DNA of 64,000 bases from Promethearchaeota archaeon (GCA_019894975.1 JAGXNO010000013.1:1-64000), one strand, 5' to 3'. Numbered from the stretch's first letter, positions 1-10,048 are shown. The notes: generated by a model from the letters alone, not told the origin. Made by a program: numbers and translations.

Positions 1-2
1 AA

Positions 3-905
3 TTAATGATAGCTGGTATCGCCGCCTCTCATGAAATATTCATTTCTCCAGGGGCTATTTACGGAGAGGCCGATAAAGATTATGTTGTTGCATGCGTAAT
101 ACCACGAGATATCCAAGGATTAACCATAATCGAAGCAACGCGACCAAGTGATAAACGAGATTTAGAAGATTTTTCATGTAAAGAGGTACCTGACACTGGA
201 GCTACTCAAGGTCTTTTATTCTTTGAGGATGTCTTAGTACCCAGTGAAAGGGTTTTTATGTGTGGAGAGTATCAATATACAGCTAACCTTATCCGATATT
301 TTACTTCTAATTATCGTGCTTGTATCGGAGCTTGCGTCTCAGGACAAGGAGATATGATGATTGGTGCTTCAATCTTGATGGCACGAGCAAATGGTTTATC
401 GTCAAGGACTTTTATGAATAAACTAGTTGAAATGTCTATAAATAACCAAATTACTTATGGTTTAGGAGTCGGTGCTTGTGCAATTGGATCAAAACATTCT
501 TCGGGGGCGTTCTTTGCTGACGCTCACACTGCTCACACAAATAAAGTAATGGTGGCTCAGTTACCTTATGAAACTAAAAGATTAACACAGGAAATTGGAG
601 GGGGAATCGTAGAGACTGGGTGTATGCCCTCTTATAAAGATTTTACGAATCCTGAATATGGGAAAATGGTGCAGGATTATTACAAAGCAGGTGATTGCTC
701 GGCTGAGACACGTTATAAGATTGCACGATTATCAGAGTGGTTAACTGTGGGGGGTGGAATACCAGGTTGTATGCACGGAGGTGGTTCCCCCGATGGAGCA
801 CGAATTGTTGTGAGAGCGACCACACCGTTTGAAGAATATGTTAATTATGCTAAGAAAATTATGAAGATTGAAGAAGAAGTACTTGAACCGCAGAAATCAA
901 AATAA
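3..905 (+). CDS. 4-hydroxybutyryl-CoA dehydratase-like protein (HpaB/AbfD family), 5' end outside window
   Basis: About 300 C-terminal residues of a flavin- and [4Fe-4S]-dependent dehydratase/monooxygenase-type protein; the frame is open at the window edge, so the start lies upstream. The C-terminal motif GCMHGGGSPDGA and the segment YGLGVGACAIGSKHSSG match the AbfD/HpaB family, whose full length is about 490 residues. AbfD converts 4-hydroxybutyryl-CoA to crotonyl-CoA and has vinylacetyl-CoA isomerase activity; related acyl-CoA enzymes remain possible because the N-terminal cluster cysteines are not in view. A T-rich tract follows the stop (911-945). Confidence 0.75.
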   Translation, partial: LMIAGIAASHEIFISPGAIYGEADKDYVVACVIPRDIQGLTIIEATRPSDKRDLEDFSCKEVPDTGATQGLLFFEDVLVPSERVFMCGEYQYTANLIRYFTSNYRACIGACVSGQGDMMIGASILMARANGLSSRTFMNKLVEMSINNQITYGLGVGACAIGSKHSSGAFFADAHTAHTNKVMVAQLPYETKRLTQEIGGGIVETGCMPSYKDFTNPEYGKMVQDYYKAGDCSAETRYKIARLSEWLTVGGGIPGCMHGGGSPDGARIVVRATTPFEEYVNYAKKIMKIEEEVLEPQKSK

Positions 906-937
906 AAAAGAAAAAAATTTTTTTAATAATTTTTTAT

Positions 938-3319
938 TTAATATGAAGTGTGTGTGCTACTCATATTAACTAATCGTGGCAATATTATACTAGAAGGGTA
1001 ATCAGGGCCAAATAATAGTGTATTATTTGCGATATTGTAATTTAAGTAGTTAAACGCTAATTGTGCACCAGTATTGGGGTTTGCTCCAAATCGAGGGTAA
1101 TTTGAACTCGAAATAGCCACTCTGATTTTATGACCAGGAGCAAAAACGTAAGCAGTAGACCAGCAATCGACTAATAGCTCATACACATCCATTTGATTAC
1201 CTGACATAAACACATCTGTAGTATAGTTATAACGCGACCTAACGGTAAGTGACCCATCTGTTATTAGCATTGAGCGTCCGTCGGGATAAACATCGGTTAA
1301 TTTAACAGTAAAATCTGTATCTGTGCAGTTGGATGTAACGAATAAATTGCCAAAAATTCTTCCCACAGTTTCGACCGATTCTGTTAACACAGGAGTTTCA
1401 AAGATTAAAACATCGGACCTATTTTCAATTTCCCGTTGGTCCATAGGTCCTATAAGATCGAATGGTTGGTTTTGCCCACCTAAATTTGGTACAGGGTCTC
1501 GTGGATCATATAGATAGGACATATTCTTGTTTATCGAAGGAAGTGTACTATTAATTAAGCTTCCAGTAGATGTAAAATACCATTTATCATCCTCATGATC
1601 TAATGGCCAATCATATGCGTATCTCCAATAATTCCAATCACTTGAAGGAGTATCAACATCTCCCATTAAATAGTATCCCACTCTTGTGCCTGTCCAACTG
1701 ATATGACTCCCTAAAAGAGCAGCATCAAATATTTTTTTTTCCCAATTAAATATCATGTCAAAACCTAATGAGTTTTTAGGATAATTTAATTCTCCCTGCT
1801 CAGTCGACCAGATATTTACGTGAGTCCAGGGCCCCATGATTAGTTTTTGATGACCCTTTGATGTGTTTGTTCCGTAATCATCATATCCTATATAGCCGTC
1901 TATTGTTCCTTGCGAAAAATGACAATAAAAGCCCCCTATATGAATTCCATAAACAGAGACATTAGAATAATGTGGTCCAATTGGTATTGATAAAGATGTT
2001 GAGTTATAGAGAGTTTCATTTTTAGGACTTGAATATGTAAAGAGAGTATCTATTTGATTTCGCCAGTTATCTGGAGCAGTGCTTTGTACCCATGTTTCTA
2101 CAGATGATTTATGATATGAACCTTGATAAATTGCATGATCATATAATTCAGGGGTACCAAACCATAACTGTTGTGCGACTAATCCCTCAGGATTCATACC
2201 TGCATAAAAATATTGATTGATACAAAGAGCAGAGGGTCCAGCACTCGCTATTTTCCCGTTACACCAACTTCGGTCTAGAATCCAATTAATGGTATCAACC
2301 CCATCTTGATATGATTTCACAAACAGTAAAAAGCTATCTCCTCCTTCAGAATCATGTGTACCTCTTAAATCCTGGATGACAAGGTGATAATCTTGGGTAG
2401 AATAGAAGGTTCTATACGTATCCATTCCATTTTTACCATAAGGTGTTCTTATAAGAATTACGGGTTTTGGAATTCCAAAAGATCCTGGAGCTATATATAC
2501 ATCAGTTGCTAGTTTAACGCCATCCCTCATTTCTATCATATAAGTTTTTTTTTCAGCAGGAGCGTATACCCCACAAAATGTGATAATTGTAGAAGGAATA
2601 GCAATTAATAGAATTAAACCAGCTCCTTTCACTGACTTATGAAATCCATTGAATCTTCTTTTATCATATTTTTGTATCAATTTCGAAAGCGACAAATCAC
2701 CAATTCTTAAACCGTAATGAAGGTAGGCTATAAGACTTATGCCTATGGCTGCGATCGAATAATAATCTAGATTGATGAAGAGAAACCAAATTATTCCCAT
2801 TGTTGGTATTAGGATATTAAATATTTTTGCCATGAGGTCTATATATTTGAACCTGATATTTTTGCTAATGTGTTTCAGATAGGAAGTGCTTACTATCAGC
2901 GAGTAAAAGGAAATGAATACAGCTATGGGGAAGTAAATCATTCCAAATAAAATCAGTGAGATTTGTTTTACACTAAAATAGATTTTCTCATTTTTGCTGA
3001 ATAATTTCACTCCTTCTTCTAATTCTTTATCATAGTCTTTAAAATATCTGAAGTAGTATGCGATTACATATATTCCACGGCAGATTATCAATGTTAACAG
3101 ACTTGTAGTAAATATTTCTTCAAGATTTAGATATCCAAAGTCAAATAAGATAAAAAATGTAAAGATAATCGGATCAATCATAAACTTATATTGAGATAAA
3201 GTCATTAATAAAATTATCTGTAAATAATTAGGAATCAAGTAGTCTTCAATTAACGGTATATGGAAAACAACAAGCAGAATTCTGAGGAGAACACCTTTAG
3301 AAGAGCTTTTGGAATTCAC
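938..3319 (-). CDS. Membrane-anchored CocE/NonD family (peptidase S15-like) hydrolase
   Basis: Residues 1-250 hold about seven hydrophobic segments. From about residue 260 (EMRDGVKLATDVY) an alpha/beta hydrolase domain of the CocE/X-Pro dipeptidyl peptidase family follows, with the oxyanion-type motif LIRTPYGK, the strand end QDLRG and nucleophile context AGPSALC. The C-terminal 200 residues match the jelly-roll domain of the family (APGHKIRVAIS). The catalytic domain probably faces outside; the substrate is unknown (amide or ester). The 5' end overlaps the divergent methyltransferase by 60 nt. An internal ATG at 3205 would remove the overlap, so the start is uncertain. Confidence 0.8.
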   Translation of the reverse strand: MNSKSSSKGVLLRILLVVFHIPLIEDYLIPNYLQIILLMTLSQYKFMIDPIIFTFFILFDFGYLNLEEIFTTSLLTLIICRGIYVIAYYFRYFKDYDKELEEGVKLFSKNEKIYFSVKQISLILFGMIYFPIAVFISFYSLIVSTSYLKHISKNIRFKYIDLMAKIFNILIPTMGIIWFLFINLDYYSIAAIGISLIAYLHYGLRIGDLSLSKLIQKYDKRRFNGFHKSVKGAGLILLIAIPSTIITFCGVYAPAEKKTYMIEMRDGVKLATDVYIAPGSFGIPKPVILIRTPYGKNGMDTYRTFYSTQDYHLVIQDLRGTHDSEGGDSFLLFVKSYQDGVDTINWILDRSWCNGKIASAGPSALCINQYFYAGMNPEGLVAQQLWFGTPELYDHAIYQGSYHKSSVETWVQSTAPDNWRNQIDTLFTYSSPKNETLYNSTSLSIPIGPHYSNVSVYGIHIGGFYCHFSQGTIDGYIGYDDYGTNTSKGHQKLIMGPWTHVNIWSTEQGELNYPKNSLGFDMIFNWEKKIFDAALLGSHISWTGTRVGYYLMGDVDTPSSDWNYWRYAYDWPLDHEDDKWYFTSTGSLINSTLPSINKNMSYLYDPRDPVPNLGGQNQPFDLIGPMDQREIENRSDVLIFETPVLTESVETVGRIFGNLFVTSNCTDTDFTVKLTDVYPDGRSMLITDGSLTVRSRYNYTTDVFMSGNQMDVYELLVDCWSTAYVFAPGHKIRVAISSSNYPRFGANPNTGAQLAFNYLNYNIANNTLLFGPDYPSSIILPRLVNMSSTHTSY

Positions 3320-4699
3320 TTAACATCAAGCGAAATTTTTTTGGAATATATTTTTCCAGAAATTCAGGATAAGCTATGGCAATATAGATGGATAGATTTG
3401 TATGCCGGAGAGGGAAATTTAATTATACCAATATTGAACTCCATTCCTTTTAAAGATCGCATAAAATTTTTTGAGGAACATATTTTTCTGTTTGATATTC
3501 ACTCAGAAATGGTTGATAAATGTATCGAAAATGTGGGGAGCTATGGAATTCCTCCCGAGATCGCTTCTAACAATATTAAAGTTCGAAATAATTTAGATTC
3601 CTTCCCTATCTTTTTGAAAAATGAACAACTACCGTTATACCATATAACAAATCCCCCATATTTATATTTAGGGTACATTAGGAAACATAAAGAGACTCAG
3701 AAGTATTTAAAACTTTTTGAAGGAGAAAATGAAGGATACCAGGATCTCTATCAGATTGCTATGATAAATGATCTAAGGAATAATATTGAAAATATGATTT
3801 ATATAATCCCATCTAATTTCCTCTTTGGGGCTTCAGTTTCAAATAAATTTCGTATAGATCTTTTAAAATATTATAAAATTAGTAAAATGTTCATCTTCGA
3901 GACTAAAGTATTCGAATTCACTGGCACAAATATTTGTATTGGATTTTTCAAGAAGAAAACATTCCCTAAATCTGAAATCATACAATTTAGTGGGAAAAAA
4001 ATTAGAAATGAAGGCAAGACGATTAGGAAGAGTTACATACTTAAACCAAAGTTTAATTATCGTGCTGGTTCAGAATTTGATGAGTTTCTTGAAAAATATC
4101 AGGTCAGATCACCCCTCAAAGTTAGATACTATTTATTAAAGAAGGATGTACTCAAAAATTTTGGAGAGAATAAACTAGATGTCATTGATGCAAATGACTA
4201 TCACAATAACCAATATAAGAAACTAAAAATTGAAGTGAACGATTGGCTAAAAGACTTAATCCGATCAAACATATTATACGTTCGAACAGTAGATACAGGT
4301 TCCTATCGTGGAAGGACTGGTTTGGAACTAATATCAGAAGATTTTAATGTAAACGGGATTTATGTTTCAGGGAATACTTATAGAACTCACCCAATTCAAA
4401 TTTTCTTTGAACCAGTTATTTCATTAAATGAACAGAATTTACTGAGGGATTATTTTAAATTCATATTGGAATTTTTTAGAGAGAAGTTAGATAGTGGATT
4501 TCTTACAACTTATAAGTATTCTAATGCTGAGTATACAAGAAAATACTTAGGTCTAACTCAAACTAGAAAATTAATTCAAACTTTCCCTCACAGTAGTATA
4601 ACTCCAGAAGTTAGGGAGAATTTGATAGATTTGATAGAAAAAAAAGAATTTAACAAAATTCTGGAACAATTAAAAGCTTGCAAAAAGGAAAGCGATTAA
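3260..4699 (+). CDS. N6-adenine DNA methyltransferase, Eco57I/TaqI-like
   Basis: SAM-dependent DNA methyltransferase. Motif I-like IDLYAGEGNL lies near residue 45 and the catalytic motif NPPY near residue 130 (HITNPPYLYLG). The C-terminal half would be the target-recognition region. No restriction endonuclease is adjacent, so it looks solitary or is a fused-type enzyme without a recognisable nuclease. No ATG exists between the start and residue 97, which supports this start although it overlaps the divergent hydrolase gene. Its last 30 nt overlap the convergent prenyltransferase gene. Confidence 0.8.
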   Translation: MENNKQNSEENTFRRAFGIHLTSSEIFLEYIFPEIQDKLWQYRWIDLYAGEGNLIIPILNSIPFKDRIKFFEEHIFLFDIHSEMVDKCIENVGSYGIPPEIASNNIKVRNNLDSFPIFLKNEQLPLYHITNPPYLYLGYIRKHKETQKYLKLFEGENEGYQDLYQIAMINDLRNNIENMIYIIPSNFLFGASVSNKFRIDLLKYYKISKMFIFETKVFEFTGTNICIGFFKKKTFPKSEIIQFSGKKIRNEGKTIRKSYILKPKFNYRAGSEFDEFLEKYQVRSPLKVRYYLLKKDVLKNFGENKLDVIDANDYHNNQYKKLKIEVNDWLKDLIRSNILYVRTVDTGSYRGRTGLELISEDFNVNGIYVSGNTYRTHPIQIFFEPVISLNEQNLLRDYFKFILEFFREKLDSGFLTTYKYSNAEYTRKYLGLTQTRKLIQTFPHSSITPEVRENLIDLIEKKEFNKILEQLKACKKESD

Positions 4700-5542
4700 T
4701 CCTAGATAAGCACCTAACTTTAGTATTAGACTCACTTTTTTAAAGTCCTCTCTTTCCAAATTTCGTTTCATCATTATAATAACAGCATAACAAACAACCC
4801 CTAAACCGAAAAACATAGAAATTAAGAAGAATACATGATTTATAATTTCTGTAAAGAAGGGTAATATGAAGAATACTATTGCAAAAATTCCAAAAATCAT
4901 GGAAATTTTAGTAGATTTCTCAATTCCTATTTTAATAGCAAGAGTTTTCACCCCTTCATTTTTGTCTCCCTCAATGTCTTCACATCCCTTAATAATTTCT
5001 CGAGAAAGCAACAAAAAGAATGATGTTAAGAAGAAGAAATAGATGTAATAAGGTATATTAGAACTATTTAATATTGCCCCATAGACAAGTCCAATAGAAA
5101 ATGATACACTTACAATAATATTTCCAATAAATCCATTCTTTTTACCCCACACAGCATATAACCATCCGATAAAAACCATAAATAAAGCGATAATAATATT
5201 CAGAAAGCCTAAGATAAATAATAAACCATGAATTATCGCAATAACCAAACCAATTAGCGCTGAGATTATCCACCAAATCATCGCTTGCTTTAAAGTTATT
5301 GAACCTCTTGGAATAGGTCTATCAGGACGATTAATCTTATCAATTTCTATATCATAATAATCATTAATAACATTTCCTGAACCGGCAATAAAGAAATAAG
5401 TAATAAGTCCTAATACGATATTAATTATTAATGTAGGCGTTTCTACTCCAACTCTGGTATTTAAAATTCCAATGAGAACTGTTAAACTTCCCATTAAACA
5501 GTTAAGAGGGCGTAGAATTTCAATACCATCTTTAATTTTCAT
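4670..5542 (-). CDS. Digeranylgeranylglyceryl phosphate synthase (UbiA family)
   Basis: Integral membrane prenyltransferase that adds the second geranylgeranyl chain to GGGP in archaeal ether-lipid synthesis. The first Asp-rich motif is NDYYDIEID (about residue 61), followed by NRPDRPIPRG; the second is EDIEGDKNEG (about residue 190). Eight to nine hydrophobic helices and 290 residues are usual for the family. It lies 6 nt after the GGGP synthase gene, the preceding enzyme in the pathway, which favours this function over other UbiA enzymes. The 3' end overlaps the convergent methyltransferase by 30 nt. Confidence 0.88.
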   Translation of the reverse strand: MKIKDGIEILRPLNCLMGSLTVLIGILNTRVGVETPTLIINIVLGLITYFFIAGSGNVINDYYDIEIDKINRPDRPIPRGSITLKQAMIWWIISALIGLVIAIIHGLLFILGFLNIIIALFMVFIGWLYAVWGKKNGFIGNIIVSVSFSIGLVYGAILNSSNIPYYIYFFFLTSFFLLLSREIIKGCEDIEGDKNEGVKTLAIKIGIEKSTKISMIFGIFAIVFFILPFFTEIINHVFFLISMFFGLGVVCYAVIIMMKRNLEREDFKKVSLILKLGAYLGLIAFLFASF

Positions 5543-5548
5543 AGGTTT

Positions 5549-6367
5549 TCACTTTGCTGAATAATTCTTCTTTTGGGCTTTTCCAGCATTTTTTATTTCT
5601 TCAATAATCCCTTTTAATGATGTACCATTGTCTTTTAAAAGATTATTCTCAAGAAATGTGCCCATTACAATAACGTCAGCCCCCGCTTCAACAAAAGATC
5701 TGGCATCTTCCTTATTACTAACACCACCTCCAACAATCACGGGGATATTGAGAATTGTGGAACACATTTCAACATGTTCTTTTGGAATTCTTTCACTACC
5801 TGAACCTGCTTCTAAGTAGATCATTTTGAATCCAAACATTTCTGCTGCCAATGCATAAGCTGCAGTTAATTTTGGTTTATTTCTTGGTAATAACTTTGCA
5901 TTACCAATCCATCCTGCGCTTGCACCTGGTTCTATAATTAGGTAAGCCATTGAAATAGACTCCAAATTAGCAGCTTTTATTGTATATGATGCTAAGGCTT
6001 GTTCTCCTACAATAAAATAAGGATCCGATGAATTCAATAAAGACATGAAGAAAATTGCATCAGCATGTTGAGAAATATTGCTTATTCCTCCGGGAAATAT
6101 GATTAAAGGAATGCTCACCCTCTCTTTTATCGCTGTTATTGTTTTATCGACAAAAGCTTGGTTGAAAACAGTGCTACCTCCTATTAAAATTACATCAGTA
6201 CCTGCTTCTTCGGCGTATTCTGCCATTTTTGCTGCTTTATTCGCTCCTTGTCTTAAAGGATCTGGATCAATTAAAGAGAAGTGTAATACTCCTTCATTAT
6301 TGATTTTTTTAATAATATATTCATAAGTGCTTTTTACAATGTATTCATCAATAACAATATCAACCAT
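5549..6367 (-). CDS. Geranylgeranylglyceryl phosphate synthase
   Basis: TIM-barrel enzyme joining geranylgeranyl diphosphate to sn-glycerol-1-phosphate, the first committed step of archaeal membrane lipids. Motifs: HFSLIDPDP near residue 29, GGSTVF near residue 62, YLEAGSGSERIP near residue 185 and the phosphate-binding VGGGVSN near residue 215. The length of 272 residues fits group II enzymes. It sits between geranylgeranyl reductase (18 nt upstream) and DGGGP synthase (6 nt downstream) in one probable operon. Confidence 0.92.
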   Translation of the reverse strand: MVDIVIDEYIVKSTYEYIIKKINNEGVLHFSLIDPDPLRQGANKAAKMAEYAEEAGTDVILIGGSTVFNQAFVDKTITAIKERVSIPLIIFPGGISNISQHADAIFFMSLLNSSDPYFIVGEQALASYTIKAANLESISMAYLIIEPGASAGWIGNAKLLPRNKPKLTAAYALAAEMFGFKMIYLEAGSGSERIPKEHVEMCSTILNIPVIVGGGVSNKEDARSFVEAGADVIVMGTFLENNLLKDNGTSLKGIIEEIKNAGKAQKKNYSAK

Positions 6368-6385
6368 TTTATGACACCTTTATAT

Positions 6386-7780
6386 TTAGTTCCTTTTTTT
6401 AGTATTAACAATCATTTTTTTTATTCTATCATAAATTCCAACAACTTTTTCCTTCCATTCCGGAAAACCCGCTATATTTTCAGGAAAAGATTTATAAAGT
6501 CTAGAAATTTCATTCATTCTTAATCTCAGATAATTCATATCTAGCAAAAGATTTGGTCGGGAAATGCCTTTAAATGCTTTTATTGCCATGTTTATTACAG
6601 ATAGGTTTAATCCACCTTTAGAGGAAATTTCCAAAATATCCTCTCCACTAAGCAAATCTCGCTCTAAACCAAAATTTAATTCTTCATTAGAAAGGTGTTG
6701 AAGTACTATTCTAAGTAAATCTAATGCTGCAAATTCAGCACCAAAACTTGTCATGACGCTATGATTATAACCCCATAATGCATTTATTGAAAAGTTATTT
6801 TTTTCAAAAGCACTAAGTGCTGAATTAGCGGCATAATATCCTGCTCTCATTGATGGATCAATTCCTCCCCCATGAAGAGGATTCACTTGACAAGCTGAAT
6901 CTCCAATTAGCATAATACCATCATCAGCGCAAGACCATAACGGTCTTCTCACAGGAACAACACCTCCTCCAGAGGATATAATTTCAAATTTTGATACTTT
7001 AATGAATTCTTTAAAAGCATTTCTTTGGTAATAATCCTTTACTTTTCCCTTGTAACCCATAAAAGTTCCTAATCCTATATTAACAGAAGACTCATCCTTT
7101 GGAAAATACCAGATGTATCCTCCTGGCGCTTTTTCTTGATCAAGAATTATAGTGATGTATTCGGGATCTTGTACTGTTTGATCTTTTGGTGAAAATTTAA
7201 TTATTTCTCGATAGCATAATATACTATCTTCCTTGAGAATGGTTTTTTCAATTAAGGAACTTTTAAGAGCTTTTCTTATAGGAGAATAAAACCCACTTGC
7301 ATCGATTACAAGTTTCGATTTTAATTCAGTTTTCTCTCCATTTTCTAATTTTACTTTTAAACCACTAACAGTTCCATTAGAATAGATTAAATCTAATGCC
7401 ATAGTTTTATCTAAAAACTGTTTTACTCCTGCATCAATAGCTTCATTTAATAACCGCTGACCAAACTCCAATCTATTTACAATATATCCTGCTTGTTTAG
7501 GATCAATTAAAGTTAGGCATTTCTTGAGATTTGGTGAATAGAGTTTTGCTCCTTTTATATGACAAGAAAGTTCCTCACTTTTTGGGTGGTTTATATTTAA
7601 AAGCCCGAAGATTTCATTTCCTACAGCATCACCACAAATTTTGTCTCCTATTTTATCTCGTGGTTTTCTATCAATTAAACATACTTTTAATCCATTTTTA
7701 GCAGTAAACCTAGCAGCAGTGGTACCTCCAGTACCAGCTCCAACCACAATCACATCAAACGATTTTTGTATGTTTTCCAT
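6386..7780 (-). CDS. Geranylgeranyl reductase family FAD-dependent oxidoreductase
   Basis: FAD enzyme that saturates the isoprenoid chains of archaeal lipids. The N-terminal dinucleotide fold VVGAGTGGTTAA is followed by the geranylgeranyl-reductase segment GGYIWYFPK (about residue 225) and the second FAD motif LIGDSACQVNPLHGGGI (about residue 300). The length of 464 residues is near the archaeal GGR norm. It precedes the two prenyltransferase-type genes on the same strand, so the lipid pathway is clustered here. Confidence 0.88.
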   Translation of the reverse strand: MENIQKSFDVIVVGAGTGGTTAARFTAKNGLKVCLIDRKPRDKIGDKICGDAVGNEIFGLLNINHPKSEELSCHIKGAKLYSPNLKKCLTLIDPKQAGYIVNRLEFGQRLLNEAIDAGVKQFLDKTMALDLIYSNGTVSGLKVKLENGEKTELKSKLVIDASGFYSPIRKALKSSLIEKTILKEDSILCYREIIKFSPKDQTVQDPEYITIILDQEKAPGGYIWYFPKDESSVNIGLGTFMGYKGKVKDYYQRNAFKEFIKVSKFEIISSGGGVVPVRRPLWSCADDGIMLIGDSACQVNPLHGGGIDPSMRAGYYAANSALSAFEKNNFSINALWGYNHSVMTSFGAEFAALDLLRIVLQHLSNEELNFGLERDLLSGEDILEISSKGGLNLSVINMAIKAFKGISRPNLLLDMNYLRLRMNEISRLYKSFPENIAGFPEWKEKVVGIYDRIKKMIVNTKKRN

Positions 7781-7842
7781 GACAATTGGCTTATAATCTT
7801 TATTTAATTTTGTTAATTTTTTTGAAAATTAAATTTGAATAC

Positions 7843-8595
7843 TTATATTAAAGTTAATAAAAATATAATTAAGGTACTACCTAAGGGAACAGTTAAATCA
7901 TCGAAGGTGCTCGGGGATATTAATTCGATTATTGTAGCAATTGTACTAGTAATTAGTGAATACACAATGATAGTAGGAAAAGAGAGTGGTTCTTGAAAAG
8001 TAGATATTAATAAACCAAATAAGAAAAATGATATGAAACATACGAAAAACGCAGTTACAAAGAAAGTTGCTGATCCTTCAAGAGTCCTTTTTGAATTTGT
8101 CCAAGGTAAGCTTATTCCTATCTTCCCCCAACGCTTCCCTATTACTGATGCTAGTGTATCCGCAACTATCATTATTAATACACCAGCGATGGGAAAATAA
8201 AAGTTTTCAGGAGCAGCAATTCCAAAAATAAAAACTAGAGCTGTAATTGAAAGACAGTAAAAAAATGGGCCTTGAAGAAAAGCTCTCTTTAAACCATCTT
8301 CTTGTTCTTCAGATATTGCATCATATAAATCTTTTAACTGTTTTATTTTTGCTTCTTTTGAACTAAAATAAACAAATAGCATCAAAGTTCCTGCAATAAT
8401 TGTAGGCCAGAAGGGCCAAAAATAAAAAGGAGAGCTCAATATTGCTAATCCTGCAAACATATGCACTGCTTTACGTGCAGAGAATTTGGATATTTTTTCT
8501 TTTTTATAGAGAGTTAATGGTACAAAAATTGTTAGAAGTACATAAATAAACGTGATAAATACTACAAATAAGTCCCATAGGAAGTTATTAACCAT
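7843..8595 (-). CDS. CTP-dependent polyprenol/dolichol kinase-like membrane protein (DGK1/VTE5/SEC59 group)
   Basis: About seven hydrophobic helices with the signatures of the CTP-transferase/polyprenol-kinase group: RKAVHM near residue 43, IVADTLASVIGKRWGK near residue 145, SKRTLEGSATFF near residue 168 and ISPSTFDDLTVPL near the C-terminus. Relatives phosphorylate dolichol, phytol, farnesol or diacylglycerol using CTP. At the head of the archaeal lipid cluster, a geranylgeraniol (phosphate) kinase salvage role is a reasonable inference, not shown. ATG at 8595 is preferred over TTG at 8604. Confidence 0.75.
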   Translation of the reverse strand: MVNNFLWDLFVVFITFIYVLLTIFVPLTLYKKEKISKFSARKAVHMFAGLAILSSPFYFWPFWPTIIAGTLMLFVYFSSKEAKIKQLKDLYDAISEEQEDGLKRAFLQGPFFYCLSITALVFIFGIAAPENFYFPIAGVLIMIVADTLASVIGKRWGKIGISLPWTNSKRTLEGSATFFVTAFFVCFISFFLFGLLISTFQEPLSFPTIIVYSLITSTIATIIELISPSTFDDLTVPLGSTLIIFLLTLI

Positions 8596-8725
8596 AGTGA
8601 ACAATATAATTTATTAATAAACCAAAAAAGTATTCTTACCAATAAAATCTTACGGATTGGAAGGAATTTATTACTTTAAAGAGTATGATTAATATCATAT
8701 CTAAAATAAGAAAAAATTCTAATAA

Positions 8726-9910
8726 TTATAGCTTAACTGGTGGTAATGGGGGTACCTTATCATATTTCCATTCATTAACTACGGGATATGACCACCAATG
8801 TTTGGGAATGCGATCATACACTCCATATTTTTCTAGACCTTTAGTGAAAGCTTTAACATTCGCCCGAGGTGCTTGAATATGGTCTACTTGGGGATAAAAA
8901 TAAGCACCAAAACCTCCTTCTTTTGTACCAAGATTTCGGATCATATGCCAAACTTCCCTTTCACACTCTTCTGGTGATCCCTGTGTATAAATTGATTGAA
9001 TATTTATACATGCCCATATCATAATTTTTCCTCTATATTGATGCAACTCAGAGTATCCTGTCATGCGAGGACTATCGAGTTCGATTGCATCTAAACCAAA
9101 CTCGATTAATAATGGGATAATGGGGTCAATTTTTCCACAACAATGCAGATGAAAATCACAATTTAATTCATGAGCAGTTTCAATTAAACGTCTATATACT
9201 GGTTCATAAAATTCTTTAAATAATTTTGGACTAAAAAAAGGTCCCTTCTGCTCCCCCAGATCGTCGTACAAAACAAATCCATGGGGTTCTGCGCCATATT
9301 TAACCCACATTTTTTCATGATGTACAAAAATATCTGTTATATATTTTAAAAGCTTCTTGAGATCATTTTTATTTCTATAATGGTCTAATAAATATTTATT
9401 AAAACCTCTCATTTGGCTGGCTATTTGAAATGGTCCTAATCCAAAAGAGCACATACGATATTTTTCTTTTGCTTGTAGTTTACCTCTCTGGATAGCAAAG
9501 GAATATCGGTCTTTTTCATCGAAATTTGGCGTGTGTTTTTCAAAGTACTTATCTAATTGACTATAATCTGGTAGTGAAGGTCGTCCAGGGTGTCCCATGG
9601 TATTAATACCACCTTTTTTCCATATAGTACCAAATTCATCGATTTCTTCTCGTGGTAAATCAATCCAATTATCATATTTGGGATTTTTGGCCCACTCTGG
9701 TTTATCCCATTCCCACAATCCATATTTTACTAAGTTTTCAGCTCCATGAGGAAATAATCCAGACTCATTGGCACCATGGCCCGGTTTCCAATCTTTGGAT
9801 GGTAAAGATGCAAGAGTATATACATCGCTTCCACTACTAAACTTCCAAATAGGGGCTTTATCTGGTTTGTTAAATTTAAGAGCTGCTTTTACACGTTCAA
9901 CTGATTTCAT
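8726..9910 (-). CDS. Uroporphyrinogen decarboxylase-family protein
   Basis: A 394-residue URO-D-fold protein. The C-terminal part carries the family segment HLHCCGKIDPIIPLLIEFG (about residue 250) followed by the AIELDSPR strand. The His/Cys pair resembles corrinoid methyltransferases of the MtaA/CmuA group more than haem-synthesis HemE. No corrinoid protein gene is adjacent, so the substrate is unknown. It is a single gene, divergent from the GH94 gene. Confidence 0.75.
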   Translation of the reverse strand: MKSVERVKAALKFNKPDKAPIWKFSSGSDVYTLASLPSKDWKPGHGANESGLFPHGAENLVKYGLWEWDKPEWAKNPKYDNWIDLPREEIDEFGTIWKKGGINTMGHPGRPSLPDYSQLDKYFEKHTPNFDEKDRYSFAIQRGKLQAKEKYRMCSFGLGPFQIASQMRGFNKYLLDHYRNKNDLKKLLKYITDIFVHHEKMWVKYGAEPHGFVLYDDLGEQKGPFFSPKLFKEFYEPVYRRLIETAHELNCDFHLHCCGKIDPIIPLLIEFGLDAIELDSPRMTGYSELHQYRGKIMIWACINIQSIYTQGSPEECEREVWHMIRNLGTKEGGFGAYFYPQVDHIQAPRANVKAFTKGLEKYGVYDRIPKHWWSYPVVNEWKYDKVPPLPPVKL

Positions 9911-10040
9911 GATCTGTATATAAATATCTTAATCTATTACTTACACGTACAAGAAGATTATTATATAAAATCAGAATATTTCTTAAAACTTTTATGTTAT
10001 ACCAAATTTCAATTTAAAGGAAAATAATATAATTAAATCT

Positions 10041-10048
10041 TTTATATA
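10041..10048 (+). promoter_or_regulatory. Putative TATA box for the GH94-GH1 unit
   Basis: The sequence TTTATATA lies 31 nt before the GH94 start codon, in the divergent intergenic region 9911-10079. An archaeal TATA element here would place transcription start near 10070, giving a very short leader. No strong Shine-Dalgarno is seen, consistent with near-leaderless translation. Confidence 0.4.
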
